Part shown: positions 1 to 12,700 of the stretch, piece after piece
Layout of the letters: each line of letters begins with the position of its first letter
Numbering within the stretch: position 1 is the first letter of the stretch
From: Vitellaria paradoxa
Taxonomy: Eukaryota; Streptophyta; Magnoliopsida; Ericales; Sapotaceae
Length of the DNA: 64,000 nt
Assembly (NCBI GenBank): GCA_019916065.1
Contig: CM034242.1
Coordinates: 8,624,879 to 8,688,878 of the forward strand
Direction: 5' to 3'
Translations under genes and position numbers: made by a program
Notes under the pieces: model-generated
Told to the model about the DNA's origin: nothing
The model's input: the letters and a program-made list of their open reading frames with translations, nothing else
The model's database searches: none

Positions 1-369
1 TGACTGATATAATTAATCAGTCGATATTCCCCCAACACTAAGCTTTATGATGAAGAGGGCCAATTACTAGATGATTCAAGAAAATATGGGTGGTTAACTA
101 GTAAGCTAAATTAATCAACAATTACTTGATTAGATTATCTCCTTGCTACTAATGTGGGGAGCCTGTTCTTGGATTCTCCAAGAACAATTATTGTAGTGTT
201 GTCATTCCTATATTAAGATATTTCAAAGGTGCCATTGGTTATGGTTTTCTGTACGAGGATTGTTGTCATATTTTTAATTGAGAGGTAAGTGGACTTGGGT
301 CAGATCTCCATATTATAGATCCACTAGTCATTATTGTGTGTTTGTAGGCAAAAACCTGGTATTTTGTAA

Positions 370-742
370 AAGTGAAAAACAAAAAGCAAACTTTGATGGA
401 CTGATCGAGTACAAATTCTGAATATGGAGTTATGGACCACTACATATGATGTGAATTGGTATGGTTGAAAACATATTTTTGAAGAATTTGGTGTGTCAGA
501 CAAGTCTCCTATGGGATTAAAGTATGATAACCGAGCTACAATTAAAAATATTCTGTAAGAGAACAAGGGACATTAAGGTAGCTTATCATTTTCTTCATGG
601 AAAACTTATCCAAAATGTAATAAATACCATGCATGTAAAGTGAGAAGATTAACTCACTTATCTGTTTACTAAAAGCTTTTTGGGTTAAATATTTTTATAA
701 TATCTTGAAACATGATATATATGCTACAACTTAAGGGAGAGC
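370..742 (+). mobile_element. Decayed Ty1/copia RNase H end
   Basis: Translating across frameshifts gives a copia RNase H-like run: a stretch like GVSDKSPMGLKYDN (about 490-535) matches the family's catalytic Y-C/D-N context, with Asp in KYDN. Remnants of the His-rich motif and of the FTK tail follow. The last residues read like D-x-YA-T near 715-730, the usual copia C-terminus, followed at once by a polypurine-like tract (ttaagggagag). The piece carries many stops and is non-functional. It lies in the intron upstream of the first visible VPS13 exon and has the same orientation as the gene. The assignment to copia is inferred from this order of motifs. Confidence 0.6.
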
Positions 743-1473
743 ATTAGAAGTAAGTATTAAGTTTGCATATTTATGTCTTATTATAAATATTTAGGGTTTG
801 GGTTAATTATTACTCATGGGGGGTGATTTGACAAGAGAACATGACTCACTAGTGGTAAAAGAGTTAACTATTTGGAAATGAGTGCCAAATGAAGAGTATT
901 TGTTAAATTTAACACGCATGTGATATTCATATGTCATGTAATGTTATGTTTCTTTCTTTTCAGCCAAAGAATGGTAACAAAATCATGCAAAATAGAATTA
1001 TAAAGTGCCCTTTAGAGACGTTTTGGTTATTTACTCACAATTATTTAATGGGAAGGCAACGTAACTTCGCATGGTGCATGCATATTACATGCCTATTAAA
1101 TTTGACAGTCCATTTGACATTTCAGTCCAAACATGGAGGGGGTTATGTGTTCACTTTCTAACCACATGGGGGTCATTTATTTTCTTGGTCAAACCACAAG
1201 AGGGTATGATGGGGACTAAGATATGAGGATTTATATATTTTATGATTTTATATTTATTCTTTAGGTTATTTTTAGTAATTATTGGGATTTGATTGGATTT
1301 GATTTTTCTTTAAATGATATTAGGGATGTTATGGGATTTGATTCTCCCGAACTTAGCCTATATAAAGGCTTTTGAATGAATGAATGAATTGATTGTTGAA
1401 TTTAGAATTAGATTTTAATTTAGTTTATATTAATTTTCTTTAGTTAGTTGTGTTCTTGCTTCCCTGTGTTACA
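743..1473 (+). repeat. Putative copia LTR
   Basis: The stretch lies between a polypurine-like tract and a primer-binding site, as an LTR would. It begins near attagaag, probably a decayed TGTTAGAAG start, and ends in ...gttaca. It contains a TATA-like box (tatataaagg, about 1359-1368) in the position expected for the U3/R border. A second copy is not visible in the window, so the boundaries are inferred. Confidence 0.45.
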
Positions 1474-1478
1474 TCAAG

Positions 1479-1490
1479 TGGTATCAGAGC
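1479..1490 (+). promoter_or_regulatory. Primer-binding site (tRNA-iMet type)
   Basis: The sequence tggtatcagagc is the standard plant LTR-retrotransposon PBS complementary to initiator tRNA-Met. It follows five bases after the putative LTR end. Downstream to about 2260 there is only decayed leader or gag-like sequence that I cannot assign; a short open stretch starting MGTSESHHSPLEPS (about 1614) may be the gag start. Confidence 0.6.
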
Positions 1491-2269
1491 AAAACTTTCG
1501 TTGCACAGCTTCCGTCGCCTTGTTTGTTCATCAGAAGCTTTAAGCCTCCTTGTCAATCACACAAATAGCCTTGTAGTCATCGATCATAACACCATCCCTT
1601 CCCAACGAACAGCATGGGTACCAGCGAGTCACATCATTCACCTCTCGAACCTAGCATCCCTATGGTTTTTGTTGACAATTGTGATTCTATTCTTTAGTCT
1701 CCTCTTTTGGCGGTTAATTTCTCCTGATCATGACGAGTTGGTGACTACATTAAGGCATGCATAAAGGTCCATAAATTGATCGATCTCCTAATCCTGTAGG
1801 TTCTTCTAAGGATGACATTCCTTACAGATACCTTGTTGCTTGACTTGTTAAGCTCGTCCACTAATCCATCCCAGCTTTGGGACAATTCATATGCTTTGGA
1901 TACTAATCACATCGCCTCTCATCTCCTATCCAAGGGTGCTTCCAAAACTTTACCCTTTCTCCTCTCCCAACCTTGAAGGAAGTAATCTAGCACAAAGCTC
2001 CCATAGGCCCTGGATTGTCTTCCAAAGACAAGAACCATGAGCTCCATTGACCACCAAAATGACCATCCCCCTTCTTCCACAAAATAGCCTTTCTAGGCCA
2101 AATCTCCGTAGTTATTTCCTTAAAAGAGCCTCATGTATCATAGATAATCTTTGGATGTCTAAAACTCCTTGCTTGATTGGTTTGCAAACTGTCCCAGTTC
2201 ACAAGGTGAAATTTAGATGCGTCTCCCAGACCTTAGATTTGGAGAGGGAAGATGCGGGGGGTCATCCGT

Positions 2270-2876
2270 AGTTGGTCAAGGTTTGGGGTGTTGGGGCGCC
2301 TCCAAGTGTGGCTTGCTTTGTGTGGTACATTCTCCACGACAGGACACTCACAATTGACAATCTCATTAACAGAAGAATGCCCTTGGTTAATTAGTGTTGC
2401 TTATGCAAGAATGGAGAGGAGGAGATCGATCATCTTTTTATCTAGTGCATGTTGGAAACTGATTTGTGGACCTTGGTATTGTTGTGCTTTGGCATGTCAT
2501 GGGTTTTCCCAAGAGAGGCAAAGGTGGCTTTGTTTGAGTGGTGGTATGCAAGAGTGGGGAAAAGTAAAAGGAATGTGTTGAGACTCATCTTGATGTGTTT
2601 AACTTGGATATTATGGGAGGAAAGGAACAAAGGGTGCTGCAAGGATACTGACGCCTTGTTATCGATGATGAAGAGCATTCTTTTAGGAATCTTGCATAAT
2701 TGGATATCTGGAGGCAAAGAGCTGGACTTGAGTAGTTTTTTACTTTTCATGGACAAAATGGATACTTGTTTGAGTTGTTTGTAGGTTGAGTTGTTTGTAA
2801 AAAGGCGGCATCCTCTTGATGCCTTTTTAATTCAATTTTCTTCTTATTCATTAAAAAGAAAAAAGTGTACTTAGTT
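2270..2876 (+). mobile_element. 5'-truncated LINE (zf-RVT 3' end)
   Basis: The plus strand encodes a broken zf-RVT (reverse-transcriptase zinc-binding) region typical of the ORF2 C-terminus of plant L1 LINEs. It reads through VACFVWYILHDRTLTIDNL, then C-x2-C in CCLCKNGEEEIDHLF, then a W-rich tail with ILWEERNKG. The 3' untranslated end carries a hairpin GGCATC-N5-GATGCC (2807-2823) and an A-rich tail. The same domain order is seen at 56420-56800, so this is a 5'-truncated relative of LINE-A and LINE-B. Confidence 0.75.
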
Positions 2877-3249
2877 TCATAATATCTATAATATTTTATA
2901 TGCTTAATTATTATTATTATTTTTTAAATCAATCAATTTTACATATTAAAACATGTGAAATATATGATGACTCTATGAGAAGCCTACTCTTATCATTCGG
3001 CATTTTGGCGTGCAAGCATATCGTGTTTCTAGTTTTCATTCTATGTGCCAAAATGATCCACATTCCACGTAACATTGGTTTGGTCATATAAATTGGGATA
3101 GTTTTGAAATGTTGTCATGTTGCTTAACTTCTTCTCCGATATAGGGTTGCTTGTCTCAAATTGTGTGTTTGTATAATATATTCCAGATCCGAACGTATGG
3201 GTGGAACTTTTTTTGTTGTTCTGTCTCACTGATATTTTCATCTTTTCAG

Positions 3250-3317
3250 ATGACAATTGATGGTGTAAAGCGCACTGCACAGCAACAAGTGAACAGAGCA
3301 TTGAAGGATCAAGCAAG
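3250..3317 (+). CDS. VPS13: VPS13 exon 1 of window
   Basis: This 68-nt exon encodes MTIDGVKRTAQQQVNRALKD-QA and the first two bases of an Arg. The acceptor is ttttcatcttttcag and the donor gttgct. The ATG at its first base is an ordinary internal Met, because a polypyrimidine acceptor precedes it directly. It belongs to the conserved region just before the PH domain of plant VPS13. Confidence 0.88.
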
Positions 3318-6300
3318 GTTGCTACTTTTTCTGCTTCCTGAAGTTTAGATATTTGTATGCCTTATATCTTAATAAAAGTAATGAAAGAAACATGTCTAAT
3401 CAAACTCTAAATTAATGTAGTTATGATGTCTGCACCTTGTGTTCTGAAAATTCTGTCATTTTAATGACACTTTTCTCCTGTGAGTTGTCCTTTGTGACGT
3501 AGAATACTTATGCTACTGTGAGTCATGCTTGCCTATGTTAACGACTATTCATTGTTCTGCTGTATTAATGATCCCCACAGATTTCTTTGTGGCATTAATG
3601 GTTGTCAAGCTATGAATATTTGTATTGGCTTAACAAGATCAAGTTGCATTTAATGTTTGTATGCTGCTAGGTTTTTCTTGAACTTGGATATTGCAGCTCC
3701 GAAGATTACAATTCCTACAGATTTTTGTCCGGACAACACCCATTCTACTAAACTTTTGCTTGACTTGGGAAACTTAATTATTCGTAGTCAGGTTGATTCA
3801 GAAACTGTATTCAAACTACTTGGCTTGACTTTCTTGAAGACAATTTTTATTTCTTTAAATATTTGTTCAATACATGCAGGATGACTGTGAATGGGGTTCA
3901 CCTGATGAGATGAATATTTATTTGCAATTTGATCTCATTCTGAGTGATGTCTCTGCTTTTTTGGTGGATGGTGATTATCATTGGCGTCAAACCTCTCAGA
4001 ATAGTTCTGCTGGTCCTGCCCAGTTAGATGTTGTTAGTTTCTTGCCTGTTATTGATAAATGTGGTGTAGTCCTAAAGCTTCAACAGGTAATACAATTCTT
4101 GTGTTCTTGCTGAAATATGTCATATATGTTTTTTTTTTTTTTTTAATTCTTTTAGTTTTTTTTTTAAACACTCTTGTTATGCATGAATCTGTTGATTCGG
4201 AGCTATAATTGTACCATTTTATCTAGATCCGGTCAGAGAACCCCTCGTATCCTTCAACAAGACTTGCTGTGCGGCTTCCATCGCTTGGATTTCATTTTTC
4301 TCCAGCTCGTTATCATCGATTAATGCAGATTTCAAAGATTTTTCAACAGGCAGAGAGTGAGGATACAGATCTAATTCGCCCTTGGTATCAACCTGATTTT
4401 GAGGGATGGCTGTCTCTTCTTATTTGGAAGGTTCTCTTTATTTCTTGGTGCGATAATTTTATTCGTTATGGTTATATAACCTTCTCTGATTCTTCTCCCA
4501 TTGTTTATTATTGTAGGGTGTAGGAAATAGGGAAGCTGTTTGGCAGCGGAAATACATATGCCTAGTTGGGCCTTTCCTTTATGTTCTTGAAAGTCCTGGC
4601 TCTAAATCTTACAAGCAGTATCTCAGGTTCAAACATCTTAGTTTTCCCAATTTTTCAATGGTCTATATAACATCTGCTAGAATATAAGTGAACTAGAGGG
4701 TTTGACACTCAATGTGTGTGATTGTCATTTGTCACTTTTATTTGTGCAATCTAATTTGTTGGGGGTACAAGAGGAAAATGATATGGTGGTTAAAAATTTG
4801 AAATGTGTTAAATGTCTTAATTAAGGGTAGTTTTTGGAAATTGTTTGATTCAAAATTTAAAGTTGATTGGAGGTTGAAGAGTATTGTAGGAAACTAAAAC
4901 GGTATCAAAATTGAAGATTCTTTAATTTTTAGGCTTTACCAATATCCCCAGTGTTGCCTTATATATTAGTGTAGATGTTGCCTTGTATATTTGTATAGAT
5001 TAGTTAGCAAAACACGTTAATGAGAGGTTGGTTAGGCCCCATTTTTTTAAATGTAGGCTGGCAAGATCCTCATGAGCTAATTAGAGAAAATATTAGGGAA
5101 GAGATCTATTTATAGTTTCTCATGACCTCCAAAGCACACATATCCTCTAAATTAAGCATGCTTTCATTATTTTGTATTGAAGCAATAAGTTTCTTTGTAG
5201 CCTACGAGGAAAACAAGTATATCAGATACCTACTGAAATTGTTGGCAACGTGGAACATGTATTGGCTGTTTGTGCTCCTTCAAGAACCAACAAGGTTTGA
5301 TGATGGCTTTAGATATTGTAGTGACGTCTTTATTTGAACTGGAGTTTTGTCATAGCTTTTCGTTGTATTCAGTTACATGATAATGGGTATTTAGGTAGTG
5401 GAAGATGTAAATGCTCTGTTATTACGATGTGATTCTGATGATTCAAGGAGAACTTGGCAGAACCGCCTGCAGGGGGCAATATACCGTGCATCGGTATGTC
5501 ATCTTTTCTGAAATGATTTGATCTCTAATTTGTATTACAAATGTTATTCCTCATCTAATATGTGAATATCTCCTATGAATAGCGAAGTATATAGCCTATA
5601 AGGTTGTCTAAGCAGGCCTTCTGTCTCCTTTCTTTCTTGATAAAAGAAAGAGTACCATTATTTGTAGTCCTATTTTTTGTCCTGCAGCCCAGTTAAAATT
5701 TTCCTGTTTTAGGACCAAAAATGCCCTAATGCAGAATGACCTCCTTGCCCTCTATATTTACTACACATAACCCACACTCTAAAAAACCTACTAAAAATTA
5801 TATAAGATTTCAATAGGAACTTGCTGAAAACATCAAACAATATCTACAACTAATTGCTGAAAAAAATCAAACAATTCCGACAATCACTTGCTGAAACAAA
5901 TTTTCAACAAATAAACGATATATTTCAGCAATTGATTACTGAACACATTAAAAACTTTCAACAGGTACTTGCTAAAAAAATCAAACAATTTCAACAACCA
6001 GTTGCTGAAAAATTTAGAAGGGGAAGGGGTATTTTTGGAACTTTAGGTGCAATTTATCGGTTGCGTGGAGAAATTATTGGGTTACTTGGAGAAAACATAG
6101 AATACATGAATTAACTAGGCTGCGTGGAGAAAAAGTTGGGCTGTGATTAGGGGCACCCTAAAAAAAAAATGTGCAAAGTGCCTACATCTCTACTTTTGTT
6201 CTCACACAGTTTGTTGAGCAGTGTGGTTTCTCTCTTTTTATCATTGCTATGCTTTGTAAACACTAATCTTGCATTAGGGGTGACTACATACTATGCATTC

Positions 6301-6674
6301 TTATTTTACTGGACCATTTTCTTTCATGGGGAAGGAGTACGAGTAATGGGTTTTATATTTGATATAACTTTAGAATTTTCATTTTTTTATCAATTGGACT
6401 CTCTATTGCTGAATAAGACTAAAGGATAGATGGTGCTTAAATTATTACTTTCTTGAGATGTGCAGAGTGTGTCTACTGATCTTAGCTTGGAATAAAGATA
6501 ATCTTCTTTTAGAATTGTTGAGGTTATATTGGAGTCTGAAATTTAATTCAATTTTGGCGCCTGTGCAATGAATTTGTTTGTCAAAGTTGGAGACTTGGGT
6601 TCTTTCCCGGGGAAGGTTTCAAGCTTTGAGGCTAAATTATTAGTGAATATTGTTTAATTTGTATTCATCCATGA

Positions 6675-6709
<35 letters not shown>

Positions 6710-9700
6710 CCCTTCCCCCCATGCGAGAATTAATGGTTTAGGATACAGTAGGAGGACGAACGAAAAAGAACTTTTAATGCATTATTGATCCAGGCAGTGG
6801 TAGAGCCAGGATTTGTGTTTAGAAGGGGGGTGGGGAGGTGTTGGGGCAAATGTTGTGTTATAATAAATATTATAAAAAAATAATTAGAATAAGAGGAAGT
6901 GCAAAAAATATCATAAGAATTATTTTTTTTAAATATCATAAGTAAATAATCTAAATAACATGATACTTGTCATAAATAAAAAATATAAAAAAACTAATTA
7001 TATATAATTACACATAGACATCATTGATAATAACAAACATTAATTGATTGGGTAAAATTGAATGAGCTCATTAATACCTGACATAAAATGTACTTATACT
7101 TGCCCCCCCCCCCCCCCCCAAAAAAAAGTTCACATGCATACACTTGACTATTCAAATTAATAATTACTAACAGAATAATTCAAACTATTTTTGAGTTTAA
7201 AAGATATAAATTTAAGAAAAGAAAACCTTAAAACCATTCAAGCAAACCATTGGATTCGATTACCATTCTTGTATTCTCTGTTTTTCTTGCTATTGCTACT
7301 GTAATTTATTAATCCTGTTAATTTTATATTTTTTACCTGTTTCTGTATATATAATCTTATTTGACATAATTCTAATAGTGCTTAAATTATAATTTTTAAA
7401 TTTCTTATGATTAAACTAGTCTTATCAAAGCTTTTGATAGTTTAACTTAAGCCAATTTTATCTAAATTATTTTGAGTGAAAAATATAAATATAAATATTG
7501 ATGCCATACCTTTCTAAGAATATCATTTTATATTTACCAAAACAATTTAAATTCTATAATTTGTAAGTGATCTCTAGTTGCATAATACTATTGATGAATT
7601 TTTTCAAAATCTAGAGGAATGACTGATTTTTGTTTTTCAGAAATCCTTACCAGAGTGTTTATAGTTTTTTGTTATAAGAAGGAAACTCATATACCATGGA
7701 TTAAAATCACATTCCATAGAGTAAAATTTTCAAAAATAAAAAGAAGGGGGGTTGCAACTGCCCCTCTCACTACCCTTCCCACCCCAGCGCTGCCCTTGCA
7801 TCTAGTTCTAAGTGCTGAGCTTAACCTACAACTCCTCTATTGGTAGGCTCCAACATGGTAATGTCCTTGGCATTTCTTGAATCTTTTGTGTACATATCAC
7901 AACTGATGTGGACTCCTTTGTCTTTCGTAACAGATTTTTTAAAGGAGTTTTTGGAGGCCGGTCACTATTTATGGACTTGTAAAGATTTTAGTCATACCAA
8001 AAAAACTTGTTTGTGAATAAGTCACACTTGCAACAAAAAGACAAAAAAGGATATCACGCGTTTTTCACTACCTTTCAAAACTGCCAGTTTTATCCGAAAA
8101 TAGTGCACACTTCACTCATAACTTCCGCGACTTTCCATCTTCTTTACAAAGCAAGCAAAACCGATTTTTGGAACAAAATCAAAACTGTTTGAAAAAACCT
8201 AAATTGATCATCATTCCTAAGTATCTTTATTTTTTTTTAATTTTCAAACAGTACCGGTACTGTTTTGAAAATAGCTCAAAATGTTGATCGACTCCATGGA
8301 TTTCTCTTGCCCAAAACTCGTCATCTGTTTATAATTCATGGTGTTGTTTTGAAAACAGTACCGATAAAACAGTATCAGTACTGTTTTCATACTACCTAAA
8401 AAACATCAATCGATACATAAAACAAACCAACCATACGAGCCATCATCATCATATTTTTTGAAACAGTACCGGAACTGTTTTAAGGATAGTTCAAAATGCC
8501 GATCGGCCCCATGGATTTTTCTTGCCCTTAAAACTCGTCATTTGCTTATAATTCATGGTTTGTTTTGAAAACAGTACAGGTACCGTTTTGTACCGGTACT
8601 GTTTTCATACTGCCTAAAAAACATCGATCGATACATGACACAAGCCAACCATACGAGCCAACATCATTATATTTTTTGAAACAGTACCGGTACTGTTTTG
8701 AAGATAGCTCAAAACGCCGATTCGCCCCATGGATTTCTCTTACCCTTAAAACTCGTCATCTGCTTATAATTCATGGTGTTGTTTTGAAAACAGTACCGGT
8801 ACTGTTTTGTACCGGTACTGTTTTCATGCTGCCTAAAAAATATCGATCGATACATTACACAAACTAACTATACGAGCCAACACCATCATATGTTTTGAAA
8901 CAGTACCGGTACTGTTTGGAAGATAGCTCAAAACACCAATCGCCAAAATCAATCCATGAAGAAGATAGACCAAATAAGCTCTATCTTCTTCATATCTTCA
9001 CGGTTAAAATGGTAAACAATGAAACTAAAAACAATGAAGGAAAAAAAATAAAATGGAAGAAACGTGATTCTCGGTAAACCATATCTTCACGCGATTTATA
9101 AGGAATGAAATCAAAAACGGAAGAACGTGATTCGCGGTTAGCACGATTTTCGGCAACTTCCATCTGACTTAATTATATAAACAAAGGGCATTTATGTCAT
9201 ATTAGAAATTATATTTAAAACCAAATCGTGGGACCCACTCAAAAGTGTGACTTAAAGACAAAACTTTCTACATTAATGTGACTTAAAAACAATACTTTTT
9301 TTTTGGTGTGACTAAATGCCTTAAAAGATTATAAAGTATGGCTTAAATACAATTTTCCCTTCTTTAAAATCCTTCTCCTATCATTTTTGCAGCAAACCGC
9401 CAAACAGTGTATCATTGCTTTAGCTAGAGGAAAGCTGATATTCTTCTGCCCACAATAAGGGCTATATAAGTTTGTTGTCCACTAATTATCAGAGGCTTAT
9501 GCTTCAATTATACAATGCATCACATTGAACGGAAATTCCATTCCAAATACTGAGTCGTCTGTAACACACAGTGCATTAAATTTTGAAAATAAATTTTGTT
9601 TTGAATATTAGGACAATGCACAGTTATTTGTGTTAGTAAAAAGGGACCATCTCATGTGGCTTTTTTTTATGCAGGCTTCTGCTCCTATCACTAGTCTATC

Positions 9701-12700
9701 TGAAACTTCATCTGACACTGAAGATTCGGAAGCAGAACCTGTAGAAAGTCATAGTGTAATGGACATGTCAAATGTGGAGAAATTCTTTGTAATTGGAGTT
9801 CTAGATGAATTCAAGATATGCTTCAACTATAATCGTCAGGTAGGCAGGATTTTTTTAGGTGGTATCTTGTCCTTGAGTTGAACTGGGTGGATATTTGATG
9901 GAAAAATTTCATCCTTTTTTATCATACAGCACGATCATAGTATCATGAAGGTGCTTTTAGCTGAGGAGAGCCGTTTATTTGAATTCCGAGCTATAGGTGG
10001 TCAGGTAAGATTGATATCGAACTCTTTGTCTGTTGTGGATAGCTTATTGCATCTGTTGTTAAGGCTTTAAGTAGTTCAGTAAATACAGGTTGAGCTTTCA
10101 ATACGAGCAAATGACATGTACATAGGAACAGTCCTGAAATCTCTAGAGGTGGTGGATTTAGTTTGCTGTAAGGGAGTGTCACGTCCTTGTTTTCTGGCAA
10201 GATCATTCATCACGAGCACAGATGCAACGTCTGGTTTCTATGATTCTGAAAATCTGAGTTGTGACAACAGTGATTTAAACCAATGTGAAGGAGATGACAA
10301 GTTTTATGAGGCATCAGAAAATCTGAATGATTCTGTTGACAGTCCTATGGGAAACATTTCCGAGTATATGCGTTCACAAAGTTCTCTTGCATCAGAGAAA
10401 GGATTTAATCCACCTAGTTTTACTCGTATTGCTGGTCTACTTCCTAGTGATGCTTTACAAACTGGAAGTGATTGTGTGGAACCAACGGATATGTTGGATA
10501 GTTTTGTGAAAGCTCAAATAGTAATTTATGACCAGAACTCACATCTGTATCATAATATTGACAAATGGGTGAGTAGGTATTCTTGCTTGAGATGCTGCTC
10601 TTACTTTTGTATGTGGCTACTTACTTGCTTCCTCAATGGTTATTTCAGGTGACGGTGACCCTTGCTACTCTGTCATTTTTCTGTCGTAGGCCAACAATAT
10701 TAGCCATAATGGAATTTGTCAATGCAATCAACATTCAGGATGAAAGCTGTGAATCTTTCAGTGACAGTTCTTCTGCAACCATTGCCCAACATGATAACTC
10801 CAGGGAAGCAGTGGATGATAATCGCCAATCTATTGCAGTTGAGGAGCCTACTGTCAAAGGTTTGTTGGGTAAAGGGAAATCCAGAACTATTTTTTATTTA
10901 ATATTGAATATGGCTCGCACTCAGATTTTTTTGATGAATGAAAATGGAAGCAAGCTTGCAACTCTGTCCCAAGATAATTTGCTTACTGATATTAAGGTGT
11001 GTTAAATTGTTCATTTTGCATTTCTTTTCTACTTCCTTTCCTTACTAAATATGAGTTCTCTGTTTACTCTGTTTAACTTTTGTTTTTAATGGATATCTCA
11101 TGTACTTTACACGGAAACTTTTTATTCTCTTGTTCCTAGGTATTCCCATCTTCCTTTAGTATAAAGGCAGCCCTTGGAAATCTGAGAATAAGTGATGACA
11201 GTCTTCATAGTGGTCATGTGTATTTCTGGGTCTGTGACATGAGAAATCCTGGTGGTAGTTCATTTGTGGAGGTACTTCTACTCTTTACTTCAGAAGTTGT
11301 CTACAGTGTCAATTTTCTTTCAGACGTGAATCCAAATTTGCAAACTTATTCTCTAGAGTAATTTGTTTGTTTATCTTATTAATTTAGCCCCAACTAATTT
11401 GGGACTAAGGCTTTGTTGAGTTGAGCTGAGTTATCCATATTAATTTAGAACATCTTTTTTTTTGGGGGGGGGGCAATTGTTTGACAATGGTCCTGTTGTG
11501 GGATATGCTGTTCATATATAAATTTTTTTCCCTGTAATTTTCTTTACAATCGTCTGCATGTCCTTTACAATTGTATGTGTCTGGCTTGATTGGTAAGATC
11601 TAATATTTGTTGGACATTTTTGTTTTCTTAGTCATAAGAGATTGATGAACGGCATCAACATTTATGTTTGCTTGGATTATTTGGTATCAGTCATATTCGT
11701 GGCTTTTTATTGAGTTTTTAGTCTGGGAAGTTCTTGAAAAGTTAAAAGTTTTAGTAATTTATCATTTCAAAAAAAAAAAAAAGTTAAAAGTTTTAGTATT
11801 TTGCTTTTACAAGGGAAATTGTGAGTGCCTTTGAGAAATTGGGATTGGTAATGGAATTCTGCTGAAATTGAAACAATTTTGAGATGTACTTGATTACTCC
11901 ATTCTCAGCAGTAGAAAAGTAAAAAAACGGTGTCACTGAATTACTATCCTAAATTTCACGTGGTTGTCCCTCTTGCTTCTAATAATGTGAATAACTTGCT
12001 TTGCACTTGAAAGGTTATAACAATATGTTTGGCTACAAATGTGGCAATATAAAATAGTTGGTGAATTAGCATTTTCAGACTAAGAGGAAATCAACATTGT
12101 CATGGATTTATGAAAATAATTTTGTGTAGTGTTTGTGGAGCAGAATAAGGTTCATAGATAGGGAGGGTTAGTGTTCGTGGCCTTTTATATGCTACATGAT
12201 TTGGAAGTGACATGAATGTGAACATAAGCTGGTTATGTGGAAATATCAAATTCTTGGGATTAGATATAAAATTTTGTTTAAAAGATGTATAGTTGTAAAG
12301 GTTTTGCATTAGAGACGTGAATATTCCTAAGAAAGTGTCCTGTCTGTGTTGAACACTCCCCCAACTCTTCTAAACTTTTGTTTCTTAATTGTTTGAGAAC
12401 TAGACACTCTTTGGACATTATTGGGTGACACGTGTCCATTACTTAGATAAATATGAGATACATTTCAATTAAAAAAATATATAGTCAAATAATGACATGA
12501 AAACGACACAAAGTTATATATGTTAATTCTTCCTTTTTTTTTTCTTTAAAATTCTATAACCCAAAACCTCCAATGTGTTTGTGAGTACTCCTTTTTTTTT
12601 TTTTGAAATAGATATAAATAAAAAACAAATGTATTTATGATATGGAAATGAATAAATAGTTGTTTCTTCATGTATATATGTAAAAATATATGTTATTAGT

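Noticed and set aside
1450..1764. 104-codon frame as a host gene
   Set aside because: It overlaps an LTR/PBS junction, has no domain, and the region reads as decayed retrotransposon leader.
3250..3317. ATG at 3250 as the VPS13 translation start
   Set aside because: It is preceded immediately by a strong polypyrimidine-AG acceptor, and the encoded block is internal in plant VPS13 proteins.
7103..7127. C17-A8 and similar homopolymer runs (also about 15943-15955, 18607-18620) as functional motifs
   Set aside because: They are simple repeats in introns and may partly be sequencing or assembly artefacts.
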